The notes: generated by a model not told the origin, from the letters alone. Numbered from the stretch's first letter, positions 38,141-49,699 are shown. The stretch: DNA of 64,000 bases from Vibrio casei (GCF_002218025.2 NZ_AP018680.1:124001-188000), one strand, 5' to 3'. A program made the numbers and translations.

Positions 38141-39550
38141 TTAAACAGAGTAATACAGTTCAAATTCAAGTGGGTGAACGGCCATATTAACGCGCTCAAC
38201 ATCTTTAGATTTCAGTTTGATGTAAGAATCAATGAAATCATCAGAGAATACACTACCAGAGGTTAAGAATGCACGGTCTTCATCTAGTGCTTTCAACGCG
38301 ATTTCTAGAGACTCAGCCACTTTCGGGATCTCTGCTGCTTCTTCAGCCGGTAGGTCGTACAAGTCTTTATCCATAGCATCACCAGGGTGAATCTTGTTCT
38401 TAATACCGTCAAGACCAGCCATCAATAGCGCAGCAAACGATAAATATGGGTTAGCCGCTGGATCTGGGAAGCGCGCTTCAATACGACGAGCTTTAGGGCT
38501 TGGTACGACTGGAATACGAATGGATGCCGAACGGTTACGAGCAGAGTATGCAAGCATAACTGGCGCTTCATATCCAGGTACAAGACGTTTGTATGAGTTA
38601 GTCGATGGATTAGCAAAGGCGTTAATTGCGCGCGCATGCTTAATGATACCACCGATGTAGTAAAGTGCCATTTCAGATAGGCCGCCGTACTTATCGCCAG
38701 CAAATAGGTTAACACCATCTTTATTAAGAGACATGTGAACGTGCATGCCAGACCCATTATCACCAACTAATGGCTTCGGCATGAAAGTCGCTGTTTTACC
38801 GTATGCATGAGCAACGTTATGAACAACATACTTATAGATTTGAATCTCATCTGCTTTTTCAGTCAAGGTATTAAAACGAGTGGCGATTTCGTTTTGACCG
38901 GCTGTTGCCACTTCGTGGTGGTGAGCTTCAACCACAAGACCCATTTCTTCCATGATTAAACACATTGCAGAACGAATATCTTGAGATGAATCAACGGGTG
39001 CGACTGGGAAGTAACCACCTTTAACGCCAGGACGGTGGCCTTTGTTACCGCCTTCGTATTCAGTACCTGTATTCCAAGCAGCTTCTACGTCATCAATTTT
39101 GAAGAATGAACCTGACATTTCGTTGCCAAATTTAACATCATCAAATAGGAAGAATTCTGGTTCTGGACCTACAAGCACGGTGTCAGCAAAGCCCGCTGAG
39201 CGCATAAAGTCTTCGGCACGTTTTGCGATAGAGCGTGGATCGCGATCGTAACCTTGCATCGTTGCAGGTTCAAGAATGTCACAACGAATATTGAGCGTTG
39301 CGTCTTCTGTAAATGGGTCTAATACTGCACTTGATGGATCTGGCATCATCACCATGTCAGATTCATTAATGCCTTTCCAACCAGCGACAGAAGAGCCGTC
39401 GAACATTTTACCGTCTTCAAAGAAGTCAGCATCTACTTGGTGTGCAGGAATAGAAATATGCTGTTCTTTACCTATAGTGTCGGTAAAGCGTAAATCAACA
39501 AACTTAACTTCATTTTCAGCGATTAGAGAAAGTACGTTTTCAACTGACAT
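38141..39550 (-). CDS. glnA: glutamine synthetase, type I
   Basis: A 469-residue enzyme that makes glutamine from glutamate and ammonia with ATP. Conserved elements are [17 protein letters not shown], the ATP-binding [18 protein letters not shown], and NRSASIRIP. The adenylylation site is intact: Tyr398 in [10 protein letters not shown] corresponds to E. coli Tyr397 counted without Met. It is under a sigma-54 promoter with two NtrC sites upstream, so it is nitrogen-regulated. Confidence 0.97.
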   Translation of the reverse strand: MSVENVLSLIAENEVKFVDLRFTDTIGKEQHISIPAHQVDADFFEDGKMFDGSSVAGWKGINESDMVMMPDPSSAVLDPFTEDATLNIRCDILEPATMQGYDRDPRSIAKRAEDFMRSAGFADTVLVGPEPEFFLFDDVKFGNEMSGSFFKIDDVEAAWNTGTEYEGGNKGHRPGVKGGYFPVAPVDSSQDIRSAMCLIMEEMGLVVEAHHHEVATAGQNEIATRFNTLTEKADEIQIYKYVVHNVAHAYGKTATFMPKPLVGDNGSGMHVHMSLNKDGVNLFAGDKYGGLSEMALYYIGGIIKHARAINAFANPSTNSYKRLVPGYEAPVMLAYSARNRSASIRIPVVPSPKARRIEARFPDPAANPYLSFAALLMAGLDGIKNKIHPGDAMDKDLYDLPAEEAAEIPKVAESLEIALKALDEDRAFLTSGSVFSDDFIDSYIKLKSKDVERVNMAVHPLEFELYYSV

Positions 39551-39662
39551 TTTGGATAACCTCCGGTGTTATTAATACGGTCTGAACGATTCAAGCCATT
39601 CAAATATGAGCTCTAGGCGATCTTGATTCTTTTACAATAAATGATCAATGATATTTTATATT

Positions 39663-39680
39663 AAGCTAAAATCGTGCCAA
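39663..39680 (-). promoter_or_regulatory. sigma-54 promoter of glnA
   Basis: On the minus strand TTGGCACGATTTTAGCTT has the invariant GG and GC of a -24/-12 promoter separated by exactly ten bases. It would start transcription near 39653, about 100 bases before the glnA ATG. Confidence 0.85.
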
Positions 39681-39741
39681 AAAATAAAATCCTTTAAATT
39701 CAAATAACTAATGCTACAATGACCAGTGAAGTACACGCTTA

Positions 39742-39758
39742 TGCACTTTATTGGTGCG
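39742..39758. promoter_or_regulatory. NtrC binding site 1 upstream of glnA
   Basis: TGCACTTTATTGGTGCG matches the NtrC dyad TGCAC-N5-TGGTGCA closely. It lies about 90 bases upstream of the expected glnA start, a suitable enhancer distance. Confidence 0.85.
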
Positions 39759-39762
39759 TCAA

Positions 39763-39779
39763 TGCGCCAAATTGGTGCT
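39763..39779. promoter_or_regulatory. NtrC binding site 2 upstream of glnA
   Basis: TGCGCCAAATTGGTGCT is a second, slightly weaker NtrC dyad, 21 bases from the first, so the two sites fall on the same DNA face. A third half-site, TGGTGCG, follows at about 39780. Paired sites of this kind allow cooperative NtrC binding. Confidence 0.8.
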
Positions 39780-40101
39780 TGGTGCGCGATGTTGATGCAA
39801 TCGGTTAAATAACCGTTCTATTCAGCCGAGAATTTGATCGTTTGTCAATGGAGTTTATGAAGATGAGATCGGGTTTTTGTAAACCAAAATGAATGACGTA
39901 AATGTTGAGATTTATGGTTAGATTGAGCATGTATTTGGAACAGAATGCTTGATCAAAGGGGTAAATCGAAAAAAAAGAGTAAATAATCGCCACTTTGATC
40001 ACATATTTCTAGGATTTTTTCTAGAATCTGGTACATTTACGACCGTTTTTTTAATCAAGTTCGCCCACTATTGGGTGTCTTTTATAAGTGAATCAAATTC
40101 C

Positions 40102-41931
40102 ATGACTACTCCACAGATTGATAAGTTAAGAAATATCGCGATTATCGCGCACGTTGACCACGGTAAAACCACCTTGGTTGATAAGCTTTTACAGCAATCG
40201 GGTACACTTGAATCTCGTGGTGAAGCTGAAGAGCGCGTCATGGATTCAAATGACATCGAAAAAGAGCGCGGTATTACCATTCTAGCTAAAAACACGGCAA
40301 TCAACTGGAATGATTACCGTATCAATATCGTAGACACTCCAGGACACGCCGATTTCGGTGGTGAAGTGGAGCGTATCATGTCTATGGTCGATTCTGTGCT
40401 TCTTATCGTTGATGCGGTTGATGGCCCAATGCCTCAAACTCGTTTCGTAACTCAAAAAGCATTCTCACACGGTTTAAAACCAATCGTTGTTATCAACAAA
40501 GTTGACCGTCCTGGCGCTCGTCCTGATTGGGTTATGGATCAAATTTTTGATTTGTTTGATAACTTAGGCGCAACCGATGAACAACTCGACTTTAAAGTCG
40601 TTTATGCATCAGCATTGAATGGCTGGGCATCGATGGATGAAGGCGAAGTTTGCGAAAACATGGAAGCACTATTCCAAGCTATTGTTGATAACGTTGAATG
40701 CCCAAGTGTTGATGTTGATGGCGCACTGCAAATGCAAGTATCCCAACTAGATTATAACTCTTATGTTGGTGTTATCGGTGTATGCCGCGTTACTCGTGGT
40801 AGCGTTAAACCAAATCAACAAGTGACTATTGTTGGCGCTGACGGTAAGAAACGTAACGGTAAAGTCGGTACAGTGCTTGGCTATATGGGCCTTAATCGTA
40901 CTGAAGTTGACCAAGCGTTTGCTGGTGATATCATCGCAATTACAGGTTTAGGTGAACTGAAAATTTCAGACACTATCTGTGATGTAAATACAGTTGAGGC
41001 GATGAAACCACTTTCTGTTGATGAGCCAACAGTCACCATGACTTTCCAAGTAAACAACTCTCCGTTTGCTGGTAAAGAAGGTAAGTTCGTGACGTCTCGT
41101 AATATCCTTGAGCGTCTTGAAAAAGAATTAGTTCATAACGTTGCACTGCGTGTTGAAGAAACCGATAGCCCAGACCGTTTCCGCGTTTCTGGTCGTGGTG
41201 AACTTCACCTTTCTATTCTGATTGAAAACATGCGTCGTGAAGGTTACGAGCTTGCAGTATCACGCCCTGAAGTAATTATTAAAGAAGAAGACGGACAAAA
41301 AACAGAACCGTTTGAAACCGTAACCATTGATGTAGTTGAAGAGCATCAAGGCGCAATCATGGAAAGTATCGGTATCCGTAAGGGTGAATTAACCGATATG
41401 GCACCGGATGGTAAAGGCCGTGTTCGTATGGATTTCATGATGCCTTCTCGTGGTCTTATTGGCTTCCAAACAGAATTCTTAACCATGACTTCTGGTTCAG
41501 GTTTAATCTACCACTCATTCGATCACTACGGCCCTTATAAAGGCGGCGTGATTGGTCAACGTGCAAACGGTGTACTTATCTCGAATGGTATGGGTAAAGC
41601 GGTAACGTATTCTTTATTCAACCTTCAAGATCGTGGCCGTTTATTTGCTGAGCACGGTGATGAAGTGTATGAAGGTCAAGTTATCGGTATCCATAACCGT
41701 AATAACGATTTAACCATCAACTGTCTTCGTGGTAAGCAGTTAACGAACGTTCGTGCATCTGGTACTGATGAAGCTCAAACGCTTTCTCCAGCAATCAAGT
41801 TTACGCTAGAGCAAGCACTAGAATTCATCGATGATGATGAGTTAGTAGAAGTAACACCAGAAAGCATCCGTATCCGTAAGCGTCATTTGAGTGAAAATGA
41901 GCGTAAACGTGCGGGTCGTGCTCCTAAATAA
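40102..41931 (+). CDS. typA: ribosome-associated GTPase TypA/BipA
   Basis: A 609-residue translational GTPase. G1 is [16 protein letters not shown], the switch regions are [11 protein letters not shown] and [16 protein letters not shown], and G4 is [13 protein letters not shown]. The C-terminal part has the EF-G-like domains and the specific BipA region. It supports ribosome assembly at low temperature and stress responses. The frame is open upstream to 39949, but the ATG at 40102 gives the family N-terminus [20 protein letters not shown]. It diverges from glnA, the classical arrangement. Confidence 0.96.
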   Translation: MTTPQIDKLRNIAIIAHVDHGKTTLVDKLLQQSGTLESRGEAEERVMDSNDIEKERGITILAKNTAINWNDYRINIVDTPGHADFGGEVERIMSMVDSVLLIVDAVDGPMPQTRFVTQKAFSHGLKPIVVINKVDRPGARPDWVMDQIFDLFDNLGATDEQLDFKVVYASALNGWASMDEGEVCENMEALFQAIVDNVECPSVDVDGALQMQVSQLDYNSYVGVIGVCRVTRGSVKPNQQVTIVGADGKKRNGKVGTVLGYMGLNRTEVDQAFAGDIIAITGLGELKISDTICDVNTVEAMKPLSVDEPTVTMTFQVNNSPFAGKEGKFVTSRNILERLEKELVHNVALRVEETDSPDRFRVSGRGELHLSILIENMRREGYELAVSRPEVIIKEEDGQKTEPFETVTIDVVEEHQGAIMESIGIRKGELTDMAPDGKGRVRMDFMMPSRGLIGFQTEFLTMTSGSGLIYHSFDHYGPYKGGVIGQRANGVLISNGMGKAVTYSLFNLQDRGRLFAEHGDEVYEGQVIGIHNRNNDLTINCLRGKQLTNVRASGTDEAQTLSPAIKFTLEQALEFIDDDELVEVTPESIRIRKRHLSENERKRAGRAPK

Positions 41932-41970
41932 AGCAGTGTTTCTAAATACATTTTAGAAAAAACTCTATTG

Positions 41971-42000
41971 AAAGCCGATGTTAATGACATCGGCTTTTTT
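41971..42000 (+). terminator. typA terminator
   Basis: AAAGCCGATGT and ACATCGGCTTT form a perfect 11-bp stem with a five-base loop, followed by a T-run. Confidence 0.92.
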
Positions 42001-42041
42001 GTGCTTATTAATTAGTGCAATAGTCATTATTTCATTGGAAA

Positions 42042-42209
42042 ATGGAAATATTAGATGGTTTATATCGATTATCGAGTGTGGTTCTGATAATTCAGGCTTG
42101 TCGACAATTTGCTATTCTAGCTACCCATCTTAAGTTAGTGTATTTGACCTACGTTGCAATATTGGTCGTGGTGTCTGCTCTGGTGCTACTATGGCTGAAA
42201 AATTATTAA
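42042..42209 (+). CDS. possible 55-residue membrane protein
   Basis: A short frame from ATG 42042 to TAA 42207-42209 encodes MEILDGLYRLSSVVLIIQ..., ending with a strongly hydrophobic helix (VAILVVVSALVLLWL) and KNY. Two hydrophobic stretches separated by a charged segment look like a small inner-membrane protein. The ribosome binding site is weak (GGAA abuts the start), and I know no homologue. It occupies the otherwise empty 290 bases between the typA terminator and yihY. A chance open frame is possible. Confidence 0.35.
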   Translation: MEILDGLYRLSSVVLIIQACRQFAILATHLKLVYLTYVAILVVVSALVLLWLKNY

Positions 42210-42291
42210 GAGTATGAGCATTTTAAGTTATGGTAAAGTACATAGTCAGTGAGTGGCTTTAGTGATAAATAACATGGATAGAGGAAAGGTC

Positions 42292-43164
42292 ATGGAAAAA
42301 AAAATCAGTATTATTTTACATTACTTTTCTCATCTTAAAGATAGAGTTATACATGATCGATTAGCGGTTAATGCAGGTTATATGGCCTATATTACTTTAT
42401 TGTCTTTAGTACCTTTATTGACGGTTGTCGTGACTGCATTATCCAAATTTCCTGTTTTTGAAGGGATCAGTCACCAAATACAAGATTTTGCTTTTGAAAA
42501 CTTTGTTCCTGCCGCGGGAGATGCCGTTAAAGAAGCTCTGAATACTTTCATTTCGAATACATCCGGAATGAGTGCAGTTGGTGGTGCCTTTGTTTTTATT
42601 ACCGCAATGTTATTGATTTCAACCATTGATAAAAATTTAAACTTCATTTGGCGTGTACAACGCAAGCGTCGCTTGGTGTATTCTTTTTCGATGTATTGGA
42701 TGGTATTAACGCTTGGTCCTATTTTCATTGGTTCTAGCTTAGCATTAAGTTCTTACATTACTTCGGAGCGAATGATTAGCCAGGAAGTTGTCAGTGGTAT
42801 TTATCGTGTTTTACCTATCATGTTGTCGATTTTAGCGTTTGTTGGGCTTTATATATTAGTGCCTAATATTAAAGTAAAAATACGCCATGCTCTCACGGGG
42901 GCTATCGTATCGGGTCTCTTGTTTGAATTATCAAAAAAAGCGTTTGCGATGTACATCACCGCGTTTCCTTCTTATGAGTTAATCTATGGTGCCTTGGCCG
43001 CAATCCCTATCTTATTTGTATGGATTTATTTGTGCTGGTTTATTGTGTTAATTGGCGCTGAAGTGACAGCAAGTTTAGGGGAAAGAGATGAATGGTATAA
43101 TGAAGAACCTTACCATCCGATCGTACAATTCAAAGAAAAATTTAAAAAAAGGAATGATTTGTGA
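42292..43164 (+). CDS. yihY: YihY/BrkB-family inner-membrane protein
   Basis: A 290-residue protein with about six membrane helices. It contains the family motifs [19 protein letters not shown] near the N-terminus and [18 protein letters not shown] near the C-terminus. The family was once called ribonuclease BN, which was an error; its real function is not settled. The ATG at 42292 is selected because AGGAAAGG lies just ahead; an upstream GTG at 42253 is less likely. Its stop overlaps the dtd start. Confidence 0.9.
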   Translation: MEKKISIILHYFSHLKDRVIHDRLAVNAGYMAYITLLSLVPLLTVVVTALSKFPVFEGISHQIQDFAFENFVPAAGDAVKEALNTFISNTSGMSAVGGAFVFITAMLLISTIDKNLNFIWRVQRKRRLVYSFSMYWMVLTLGPIFIGSSLALSSYITSERMISQEVVSGIYRVLPIMLSILAFVGLYILVPNIKVKIRHALTGAIVSGLLFELSKKAFAMYITAFPSYELIYGALAAIPILFVWIYLCWFIVLIGAEVTASLGERDEWYNEEPYHPIVQFKEKFKKRNDL

Positions 43165-43598
43165 TCGCCCTTATCCAAAGAGTAAGTGAAGCCAGTGTTA
43201 AAGTTGATGGTGAAACGGTTGGTGAAATACAAAAAGGCTTGTTAGTGCTTCTTGGGGTCGAAAAAGAGGACGATGAAGTGAAAGCTAAACGCTTAGTCGA
43301 GCGGGTGCTAGGTTATCGAATCTTTGAAGATGATGCCGGTAAAATGAACTTAAATGTTCAACAAGCTGGTGGTAGTGTGTTGGTGGTGTCTCAATTCACT
43401 TTACCTGCCGATACAAAAAAAGGCACTCGCCCGAGTTTTTCTAAAGGTGCAGACCCTAAAGATGCGGAGCTTTGGTATGACTATTTTTCAAGCCGTTGCC
43501 GCGAGACGGGTATCACCACTGAAAATGGTCGTTTTGCGGCAGATATGAAAGTCTCCTTAGTGAATGATGGCCCCGTGACATTTTGGCTTCAAGTGTAA
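43161..43598 (+). CDS. dtd: D-aminoacyl-tRNA deacylase
   Basis: A 145-residue homodimeric enzyme that removes D-amino acids wrongly attached to tRNA. It has the start motif [18 protein letters not shown], the active-site SQFTL followed by KKGTRPSFS, and the C-terminal Gly-Pro motif NDGPVTFWL. The GTG start overlaps the yihY stop (GTGA), so the genes are translationally coupled. Confidence 0.96.
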   Translation: MIALIQRVSEASVKVDGETVGEIQKGLLVLLGVEKEDDEVKAKRLVERVLGYRIFEDDAGKMNLNVQQAGGSVLVVSQFTLPADTKKGTRPSFSKGADPKDAELWYDYFSSRCRETGITTENGRFAADMKVSLVNDGPVTFWLQV

Positions 43599-43648
43599 CA
43601 ACCTCTCAAATAATGGATTATCAATAAATTGAATAGTAAGGGATTTAC

Positions 43649-44572
43649 ATGTTTAAGTTAGTGACGCCCAAGACTGAATCTGACTTGCAAAAGTATTATC
43701 ATTTTCGTTGGCAAATGTTGCGTGAACCCTTTCATCAACCCGCTGGATCAGAGCGTGATGAATATGATGAAATGAGTGCCCATCGAATGATTGTTGATGG
43801 ACGGGGGCGGATTATGGCGGTGGGGCGCATGTATTTAACGCCTAATAGCGAAGGTCAGGTACGCTATATGGCCGTTCACCCTCAACATCGAAGCAAAGGC
43901 CTTGGTTCTTTGATCTTGGTGGCTTTAGAGTCTTATGCGCTTCAAGAAGGCGCAAAGCGTTTAGTGTGCAACTCACGCGAAGATGCGATTCATTTTTATA
44001 AGAGTAATGGTTTTGAAAACCAAGGTGAACTCAGCGATGAGAGAGGCCCGATTCGTCATCAACAAATGGTAAAGAAACTTAACGCGATTGCGAAAGTTTC
44101 TCGTCGCCCTGATTGGTGTGATGAGCTGCAAAAGCGTTGGCGGCAAGAGATTCCAATTTGTGCATCGATGGGGATTCGTATTAGCCAATATACGGGTTAC
44201 CAGTTTGAATGCTCGGCGCCATTGAACCCAAATATCAACCCACATGAAACCATGTTTGCTGGGTCGTTGTTTACACTGACAACATTAACTGGTTGGGGAA
44301 TGGCTTGGTTGTTAATGAGGGAAAAAGGCCTTGAAGCCGATATTATTCTAGCAGATAGCCAAATACGTTTTAGAGCGCCCGTCACTCAAAGCCCAACGGC
44401 AGTGACATCATTGGATGGTATTAGCGGTGATCTCGATCGATTAGTCAGTGGCCGTCGCGCCCGTATTATCGTTAAAGTGACGGTGTACAGTGGTGATGTG
44501 GCGGCAGTTGAGTTTACGGGCACTTATATGCTGATGACTGATTTTCTTGGTGAAGCTCCGCTCATTAAATGA
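43649..44572 (+). CDS. yiiD: bifunctional GNAT acetyltransferase / hotdog thioesterase (YiiD)
   Basis: A 307-residue two-domain protein. The N-terminal half is a GNAT domain with the acetyl-CoA motif VHPQHRSKGLGSLILVALE. The C-terminal half (from about residue 160) is a hotdog-fold thioesterase of the YiiD_C type, with LNPNINPHETMFAGSLFTL. The fusion is known from E. coli YiiD. The substrate is unknown. It follows dtd after 50 bases, in the same direction as yihY and dtd, so a shared operon is likely. Confidence 0.9.
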   Translation: MFKLVTPKTESDLQKYYHFRWQMLREPFHQPAGSERDEYDEMSAHRMIVDGRGRIMAVGRMYLTPNSEGQVRYMAVHPQHRSKGLGSLILVALESYALQEGAKRLVCNSREDAIHFYKSNGFENQGELSDERGPIRHQQMVKKLNAIAKVSRRPDWCDELQKRWRQEIPICASMGIRISQYTGYQFECSAPLNPNINPHETMFAGSLFTLTTLTGWGMAWLLMREKGLEADIILADSQIRFRAPVTQSPTAVTSLDGISGDLDRLVSGRRARIIVKVTVYSGDVAAVEFTGTYMLMTDFLGEAPLIK

Positions 44573-44662
44573 TTTAACGTTACTAAGCGAATGGTCATTT
44601 AAGTTTATTTCAGCTAAATAGTCACAGCGATTCAATGAATTATTGCAAGTAGTCTTTTGGGG

Positions 44663-46660
44663 CTATTTGCAGTTATCTTCAACAAGTACTGAATCTTGTT
44701 TACCAAGCAAATTAAAGGTTAAGGCTTGGCATTTTCCTTCTAAACGATACTGTAAATTACCTTTATCTGGGTATAAGAAATCATACTCCCCACCGAAATG
44801 CGCCGAGAAATCGTTAGCTTCAATATCAAATGGTTTTAATGATAAGCGCCCGCGATCGGCAGTTAAGTGAATATCACTGATTGTAACGGGGTGTGCGGCT
44901 TTCGGTTTATTGGTTTTTTCTAATGCTACCTTTTCGGTGCTTTGAGCGTTTACGGTATCAGGATGCACTAAAGGAGGAATGTTGATTCCTTGATGATGCA
45001 GCCACAACGTTTGAAAATCATCATGGCTAAATGCCCGTGTGACGCTCGCATTGAGTGAGCCTGTGACACTATGATTGAAAATGAGTTGATCGCCATACAA
45101 GCCTTCACCTTTTACGGTAAAGTCTGTGATCCCATCTAAATGAAAAGGGAACTTGAACCAACTAGTAAAAAAGCGCAACGGAATCCCGGATGCTTCTAAG
45201 TCTAGTTTCCAAGGTTGGCTAGTTTGGTTAAAGGCGATGTCTGCAGTACCTTTCACTAAGCCATCATCCAGTGGGGCAAATAATTTATCCAACCAAAAGT
45301 GGCCTTCTTTGCTATGCATATTCATTAATATATTGCGACTGTTGACGCTGTCATAGCTTGCACTGCTAGCACTAATACTCAATTGGCCGTTCCATAATCC
45401 CCATTTCCCATTTTGTTTAATGTGGAGATTATCGCCATCAATACTTAACCCTGATGCTTGCTTTGGTGGCGTGGTGAGATCGATAAATTGAACATTATTA
45501 ATCGTTACCATTTTGGCTTGAATATCTTGAAGTTGTTCAAAATAACCCTGTAGAATTTGTTTCGATTGGTCAGTTGGAAACCATTTTAGACTATTTAAGT
45601 TAAGTTGATTTAAACGCAAGCTGGTAGGAGTCGCTTCCCCTTGTAAATGCATATTACCTTGTAGCATTTCAAGAGAAGCATCCTGAATATTCATAAAGTT
45701 TGGCTGAAAGTTAATGTCGAAAGCTGGTGCATGAATGGCTTGGCCTAATAAGCTCATATTGTCTGCGGTTGCAAAAACGGTCGCATTTTGTTGTTGCCAA
45801 GGTTTCAGAGGAAGATTTAAATTGGTGGCATTCACCATTACGTTATTTGCCGTTAACACCGATGTTTCAAAGCTTGAATTTGAGATATCTAATTGCTCAA
45901 TATTCATAGGTATAGAATTAATCAAATCGATCGTGGTGCGGTTGATATTATCCAAATCCGCTTGCTGTAAACGCAAGCCTGAGACTGTAACACGTGGTAA
46001 TACCCATTCTTTTTGATTGCGTGGTTTGGTGGCTTGAGCAGAGAAAGAACCTTGTCGCCATTTGAAGTGAATGTCATAAAAAGTGGCGTTATCTTCGGTA
46101 ATATCACCATCAATAAATACATTATTCAACGCCTCTCCTTGCCAGTAAAGTTGTTCAGCAGAAAGTTGAATTTGCCCATAAAAAGGTAACATAGCTGATG
46201 GGCTAACACGGGGCGATTTTATTTGAATATTCACATCACGGCCAACCCAGCCTTGTGTGGATAGGTCGATGTTAGCAATGGATAATTTGTTTAACTGAAT
46301 ATAGTTTGAGGTGAAGAGTTTAGGCCAGCCATTTTTCATTTTTAGCCCGTCAATTAGTATGTTATCTACTTGAAGGCGGTTGTCTTGCCATAGAGATTCT
46401 CCTAACCAAATATCCATTTGATCGAGCAAAATAGGGGCTTTATTTTTTCGTTGGATTAATACACTTGCTAACTGGATATGCTTAGGTTGTTGATAGGAAT
46501 AATTAATTGAACGAATTTTAACGGGTTGATTAAAGCCATACTTAAGTGCGGCATTCACCACCTGTGGGGCATATTTAGTATGAAGGGCGGCATAAGATGC
46601 GGCGAGAGCAACCATTAATAATGAAACCAAGCCGACAATGATGGCAAGCAACTTTCTCAT
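44663..46660 (-). CDS. AsmA-like inner-membrane protein
   Basis: A 665-residue protein with one N-terminal membrane helix (LLAIIVGLVSLLMVALAASY) and a long beta-rich periplasmic part made of repeating AsmA-like elements. The C-terminus ends with a Cys-containing tail. AsmA relatives bridge the envelope and are implicated in phospholipid transport or outer-membrane assembly. The membership is inferred from the architecture and length, since these proteins diverge fast. It is convergent with yiiD and lies downstream of pckA in the same direction. Confidence 0.8.
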   Translation of the reverse strand: MRKLLAIIVGLVSLLMVALAASYAALHTKYAPQVVNAALKYGFNQPVKIRSINYSYQQPKHIQLASVLIQRKNKAPILLDQMDIWLGESLWQDNRLQVDNILIDGLKMKNGWPKLFTSNYIQLNKLSIANIDLSTQGWVGRDVNIQIKSPRVSPSAMLPFYGQIQLSAEQLYWQGEALNNVFIDGDITEDNATFYDIHFKWRQGSFSAQATKPRNQKEWVLPRVTVSGLRLQQADLDNINRTTIDLINSIPMNIEQLDISNSSFETSVLTANNVMVNATNLNLPLKPWQQQNATVFATADNMSLLGQAIHAPAFDINFQPNFMNIQDASLEMLQGNMHLQGEATPTSLRLNQLNLNSLKWFPTDQSKQILQGYFEQLQDIQAKMVTINNVQFIDLTTPPKQASGLSIDGDNLHIKQNGKWGLWNGQLSISASSASYDSVNSRNILMNMHSKEGHFWLDKLFAPLDDGLVKGTADIAFNQTSQPWKLDLEASGIPLRFFTSWFKFPFHLDGITDFTVKGEGLYGDQLIFNHSVTGSLNASVTRAFSHDDFQTLWLHHQGINIPPLVHPDTVNAQSTEKVALEKTNKPKAAHPVTISDIHLTADRGRLSLKPFDIEANDFSAHFGGEYDFLYPDKGNLQYRLEGKCQALTFNLLGKQDSVLVEDNCK

Positions 46661-46844
46661 GTAACATCCTGTTGTACATATTCAATGTGGTGCGATATTT
46701 AGATTATACCCACATTTTAATATTAGTTTCGATAGAGGGTAATTTATAGAAAATAGCACCAAGGTTGAAGCTTTCTTTTTATTAACTGATGGATGTAAGA
46801 AAAGTCAGCTTGATAATCTTGATTGAAAATAGCATAAGCGAATA

Positions 46845-46874
46845 AAAAACGAGAAGCCTTGTGGCTTCCCGTTT
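46845..46874 (-). terminator. pckA terminator
   Basis: On the minus strand AACGGGAAGCC and GGCTTCTCGTT pair around ACAA, followed by TTTTTATT. It lies about 25 bases past the pckA stop. Confidence 0.88.
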
Positions 46875-46898
46875 ATTTATGAATAGCTTAATTAATGT

Positions 46899-48530
46899 TT
46901 AAGGCAGCTGTGGCCCAGCACTTACCAAAGATTTCCCTTCATCATTGTCGGTGTATTGAGCAAAGTTTTTAATAAACAATGCGGCCAATTCATCGGCTTT
47001 AGTTTGCCATTCATCTGTTGTAGCGTAGGTATCCCTTGGATCAAGAATCGACGGATCAACATTTGGCAGTGATGTAGGTACTTCCAAATTGAATGTTGGA
47101 ATCACTTTTGTTTCTGCTTGGTCAATTGAACCATCTAAAATAGCGTCAATAATACCGCGAGTATCTTGGATTGAAATACGTTTACCACTGCCATTCCAAC
47201 CCGTATTGACCAAGTAAGCTTCAGCACCAGAGGCTTTCATGCGTTTTACTAATACTTCGGCGTATTGTGTTGGATGTAATGTTAAAAACGCAGCACCAAA
47301 AGCGGCCGAGAAGGTTGGAGTTGGTTCAGTAATGCCTCGCTCTGTCCCCGCTAATTTGGCCGTAAAACCGGATAGAAAATGGTATTTGGTTTGCTCTGGT
47401 GTCAATTTAGAGATCGGAGGGAGTACTCCAAAGGCATCGGCGGTTAAAAAGATAACTTTTTGAGCATGGCCAGCTTTAGATACGGGCTTAACGATATTAT
47501 CAATGTGGTAAATAGGGTAAGACACACGTGTATTTTCAGTTTTTGAACCGTCATCAAAATCAATGATGCCATCTTGAGTGACTGAGACATTTTCTAGTAG
47601 AGCATCACGGCGTATCGCATGATAAATATCCGGTTCTGCTTCTTTGGATAATTTAATGGTTTTGGCGTAACAACCACCTTCAAAGTTAAAGACACCATCA
47701 TCATCCCAACCGTGTTCATCATCACCAATTAGTTGGCGCTTAGGATCGGTTGACAGGGTTGTTTTACCTGTGCCTGATAAGCCGAAGAAGATGGCAACAT
47801 CGCCTTTTTCGCCTACGTTAGCAGAGCAATGCATTGAGGCTATGCCTTGTAATGGTAATAGGTAGTTCATCATTGCGAACATGCCTTTTTTCATTTCGCC
47901 GCCGTACCAAGTGCCCCCAATGATTTGAACACGTTCGGTTAAATTGAAGGCAACAAAATTCTCAGAGTTCAAGCCTTGATCTTGCCAATTAGGATTGGTG
48001 GTTTTTGCCCCATTCATCACGACGAAATCAGGTGTGAAGGTTTTTAGTTCTTCATCAGTTGGTCGGATGAACATGTTTTTTACAAAATGTGCCTGCCAAG
48101 CGACTTCGGTGATCACGCGAACTTGTAAGCGAGACTCTGGGTTCGCACCACAGAAACAGTCGACGACAAAAACGCGTTTTCCAGAAAGCTGTTTTGTGAC
48201 TAATGATTTTAGATCTTGCCAGACTTCTTTCGTGATCGGTTTGTTATCATTTTTTCCCTGATCAGACCACCAAAGTGTATCTTGGGTGACGGCATCTTTA
48301 ACAATGTATTTATCTTTTGGTGAGCGCCCAGTAAAAATGCCTGTATCGACTGAAACGGCACCTAACTCTGTGACGATGCCTTTTTCGTAACCTGTTAATT
48401 CTGGTTTCGTTTCTTCTGTAAATAGAAGTTCATAGCTTGGGTTTCGGATGATCTCACTGGCATTGTTAATACCATAAGGGGTTAAATCTAACTGCGCTGC
48501 CATTTTGGTGGCTGTCTCCGTAACGGTCAT
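46899..48530 (-). CDS. pckA: phosphoenolpyruvate carboxykinase (ATP)
   Basis: A 543-residue enzyme that converts oxaloacetate to phosphoenolpyruvate with ATP, the first step of gluconeogenesis. It has the kinase-1a loop [16 protein letters not shown], the metal-site segment [20 protein letters not shown], and [10 protein letters not shown] near the N-terminus. Length is typical of the ATP-dependent class. It is monocistronic by its terminator; the next gene downstream is the AsmA-like one. Confidence 0.96.
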   Translation of the reverse strand: MTVTETATKMAAQLDLTPYGINNASEIIRNPSYELLFTEETKPELTGYEKGIVTELGAVSVDTGIFTGRSPKDKYIVKDAVTQDTLWWSDQGKNDNKPITKEVWQDLKSLVTKQLSGKRVFVVDCFCGANPESRLQVRVITEVAWQAHFVKNMFIRPTDEELKTFTPDFVVMNGAKTTNPNWQDQGLNSENFVAFNLTERVQIIGGTWYGGEMKKGMFAMMNYLLPLQGIASMHCSANVGEKGDVAIFFGLSGTGKTTLSTDPKRQLIGDDEHGWDDDGVFNFEGGCYAKTIKLSKEAEPDIYHAIRRDALLENVSVTQDGIIDFDDGSKTENTRVSYPIYHIDNIVKPVSKAGHAQKVIFLTADAFGVLPPISKLTPEQTKYHFLSGFTAKLAGTERGITEPTPTFSAAFGAAFLTLHPTQYAEVLVKRMKASGAEAYLVNTGWNGSGKRISIQDTRGIIDAILDGSIDQAETKVIPTFNLEVPTSLPNVDPSILDPRDTYATTDEWQTKADELAALFIKNFAQYTDNDEGKSLVSAGPQLP

Positions 48531-48751
48531 AGGGACTCCTTAATAGGAAATTTGTAGGATATTTATACGTTTTATATGAGATACACTATAACCACTTTAT
48601 ATGTATGGTTTTATGATGGTGTATACAACTTTATCTTAGCAAAGAAAGAAATAGAAAAAGTTGTGATCAAGAGCAGTCTTATTATTATCTGTAATAAAAT
48701 AAGTTATAAAGAAAAGGCAAAAAAGTGAGTATTTTAAATGTATTAGAAATG

Positions 48752-48777
48752 AAAAAGCCGCTTTTACACGGCTTTTA
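48752..48777 (-). terminator. hslO terminator
   Basis: On the minus strand AAAAGCCG and CGGCTTTT pair around an eight-base loop and run into T-rich sequence. It lies about 35 bases after hslO. Confidence 0.82.
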
Positions 48778-48811
48778 TCAATGTATTACGTTACTTATTG
48801 TATACAATGAA

Positions 48812-49678
48812 TTAATGAAGGCTGTTCTTCGCCGCTTTAAGGATCTGAGCAACTTCACCAGTATCAAAAGAATAAGTCGTACCACAGTAATCACAATGCA
48901 GGGCGACTTGGCCTTCTGCACTGAGAATATCATCTAGCTCTTCTTTGGCGACCGTTGCAATTGCTCCAGCACTGCGTTCACGAGAACAACCACAGAAAAA
49001 CTCAACTTCTTGAGGATCAAACAGTTGAACTTTTTCTTGGTTATATAGGCGGTACAGTACATCGTTGGCTTCAAGTGAAAATAGTTCTTCATTTTTGATG
49101 GTTTCGGTTAGCTTTTCTAAGTGCTCAAAGTCACCTTCTGAACCTGTACCATCTGGTATCACTTGTAACAACATGCCCGCAGCGTGTGCTTTTCCTTGGT
49201 ATTCGCCTGTGCGGAACCAAAGGCGAGTTTTAAGTTGCTCTGAACGTTCAAAATACCCTTCAATAATTTCAGAAAGGGTATTGCCTTCTAAGCCCACTAC
49301 ACCTTGATATCGTTCACCTTGTTTTGGGGAAATCGTGATCACTAAATGGCCTTTACCAATGAGATCATGCAAAGACGCATCAGAGGCAATATTGCCTTCC
49401 CAACGTGCAACGCCACGCATTTTTTGTTCGTGATCGCCATTAATGACGACCAAAGATACTGGGCCATCTCCTTGAAGTTGCAGAGTGATTGAACCCTCAA
49501 ACTTTAATGTTGCGGTTAACAGGCTGGTTGCAACCAATAATTCCCCTAAAATGCTTTGAAGTGGCTGAGGATAATCTTGATTGGCAATGATTTGTTGGAA
49601 AGCCGTGTCAAGTTGAACTAATTCGCCACGAACCGACAAATCTTGAAATAAATAGCGATGCAAAAGGTTATTTGCCAT
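48812..49678 (-). CDS. hslO: redox-regulated chaperone Hsp33
   Basis: A 288-residue chaperone activated by oxidation and heat. The zinc-binding cysteines CGCS (near residue 232) and CDYC (near residue 265) are both intact, and the N-terminal [17 protein letters not shown] is characteristic. Oxidation of the four cysteines releases zinc and exposes substrate-binding sites. It follows hslR with a 21-base gap, the conserved hslRO operon. Confidence 0.95.
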   Translation of the reverse strand: MANNLLHRYLFQDLSVRGELVQLDTAFQQIIANQDYPQPLQSILGELLVATSLLTATLKFEGSITLQLQGDGPVSLVVINGDHEQKMRGVARWEGNIASDASLHDLIGKGHLVITISPKQGERYQGVVGLEGNTLSEIIEGYFERSEQLKTRLWFRTGEYQGKAHAAGMLLQVIPDGTGSEGDFEHLEKLTETIKNEELFSLEANDVLYRLYNQEKVQLFDPQEVEFFCGCSRERSAGAIATVAKEELDDILSAEGQVALHCDYCGTTYSFDTGEVAQILKAAKNSLH

Positions 49679-49699
49679 TAGTAAAGGAACTCCCAGCGA

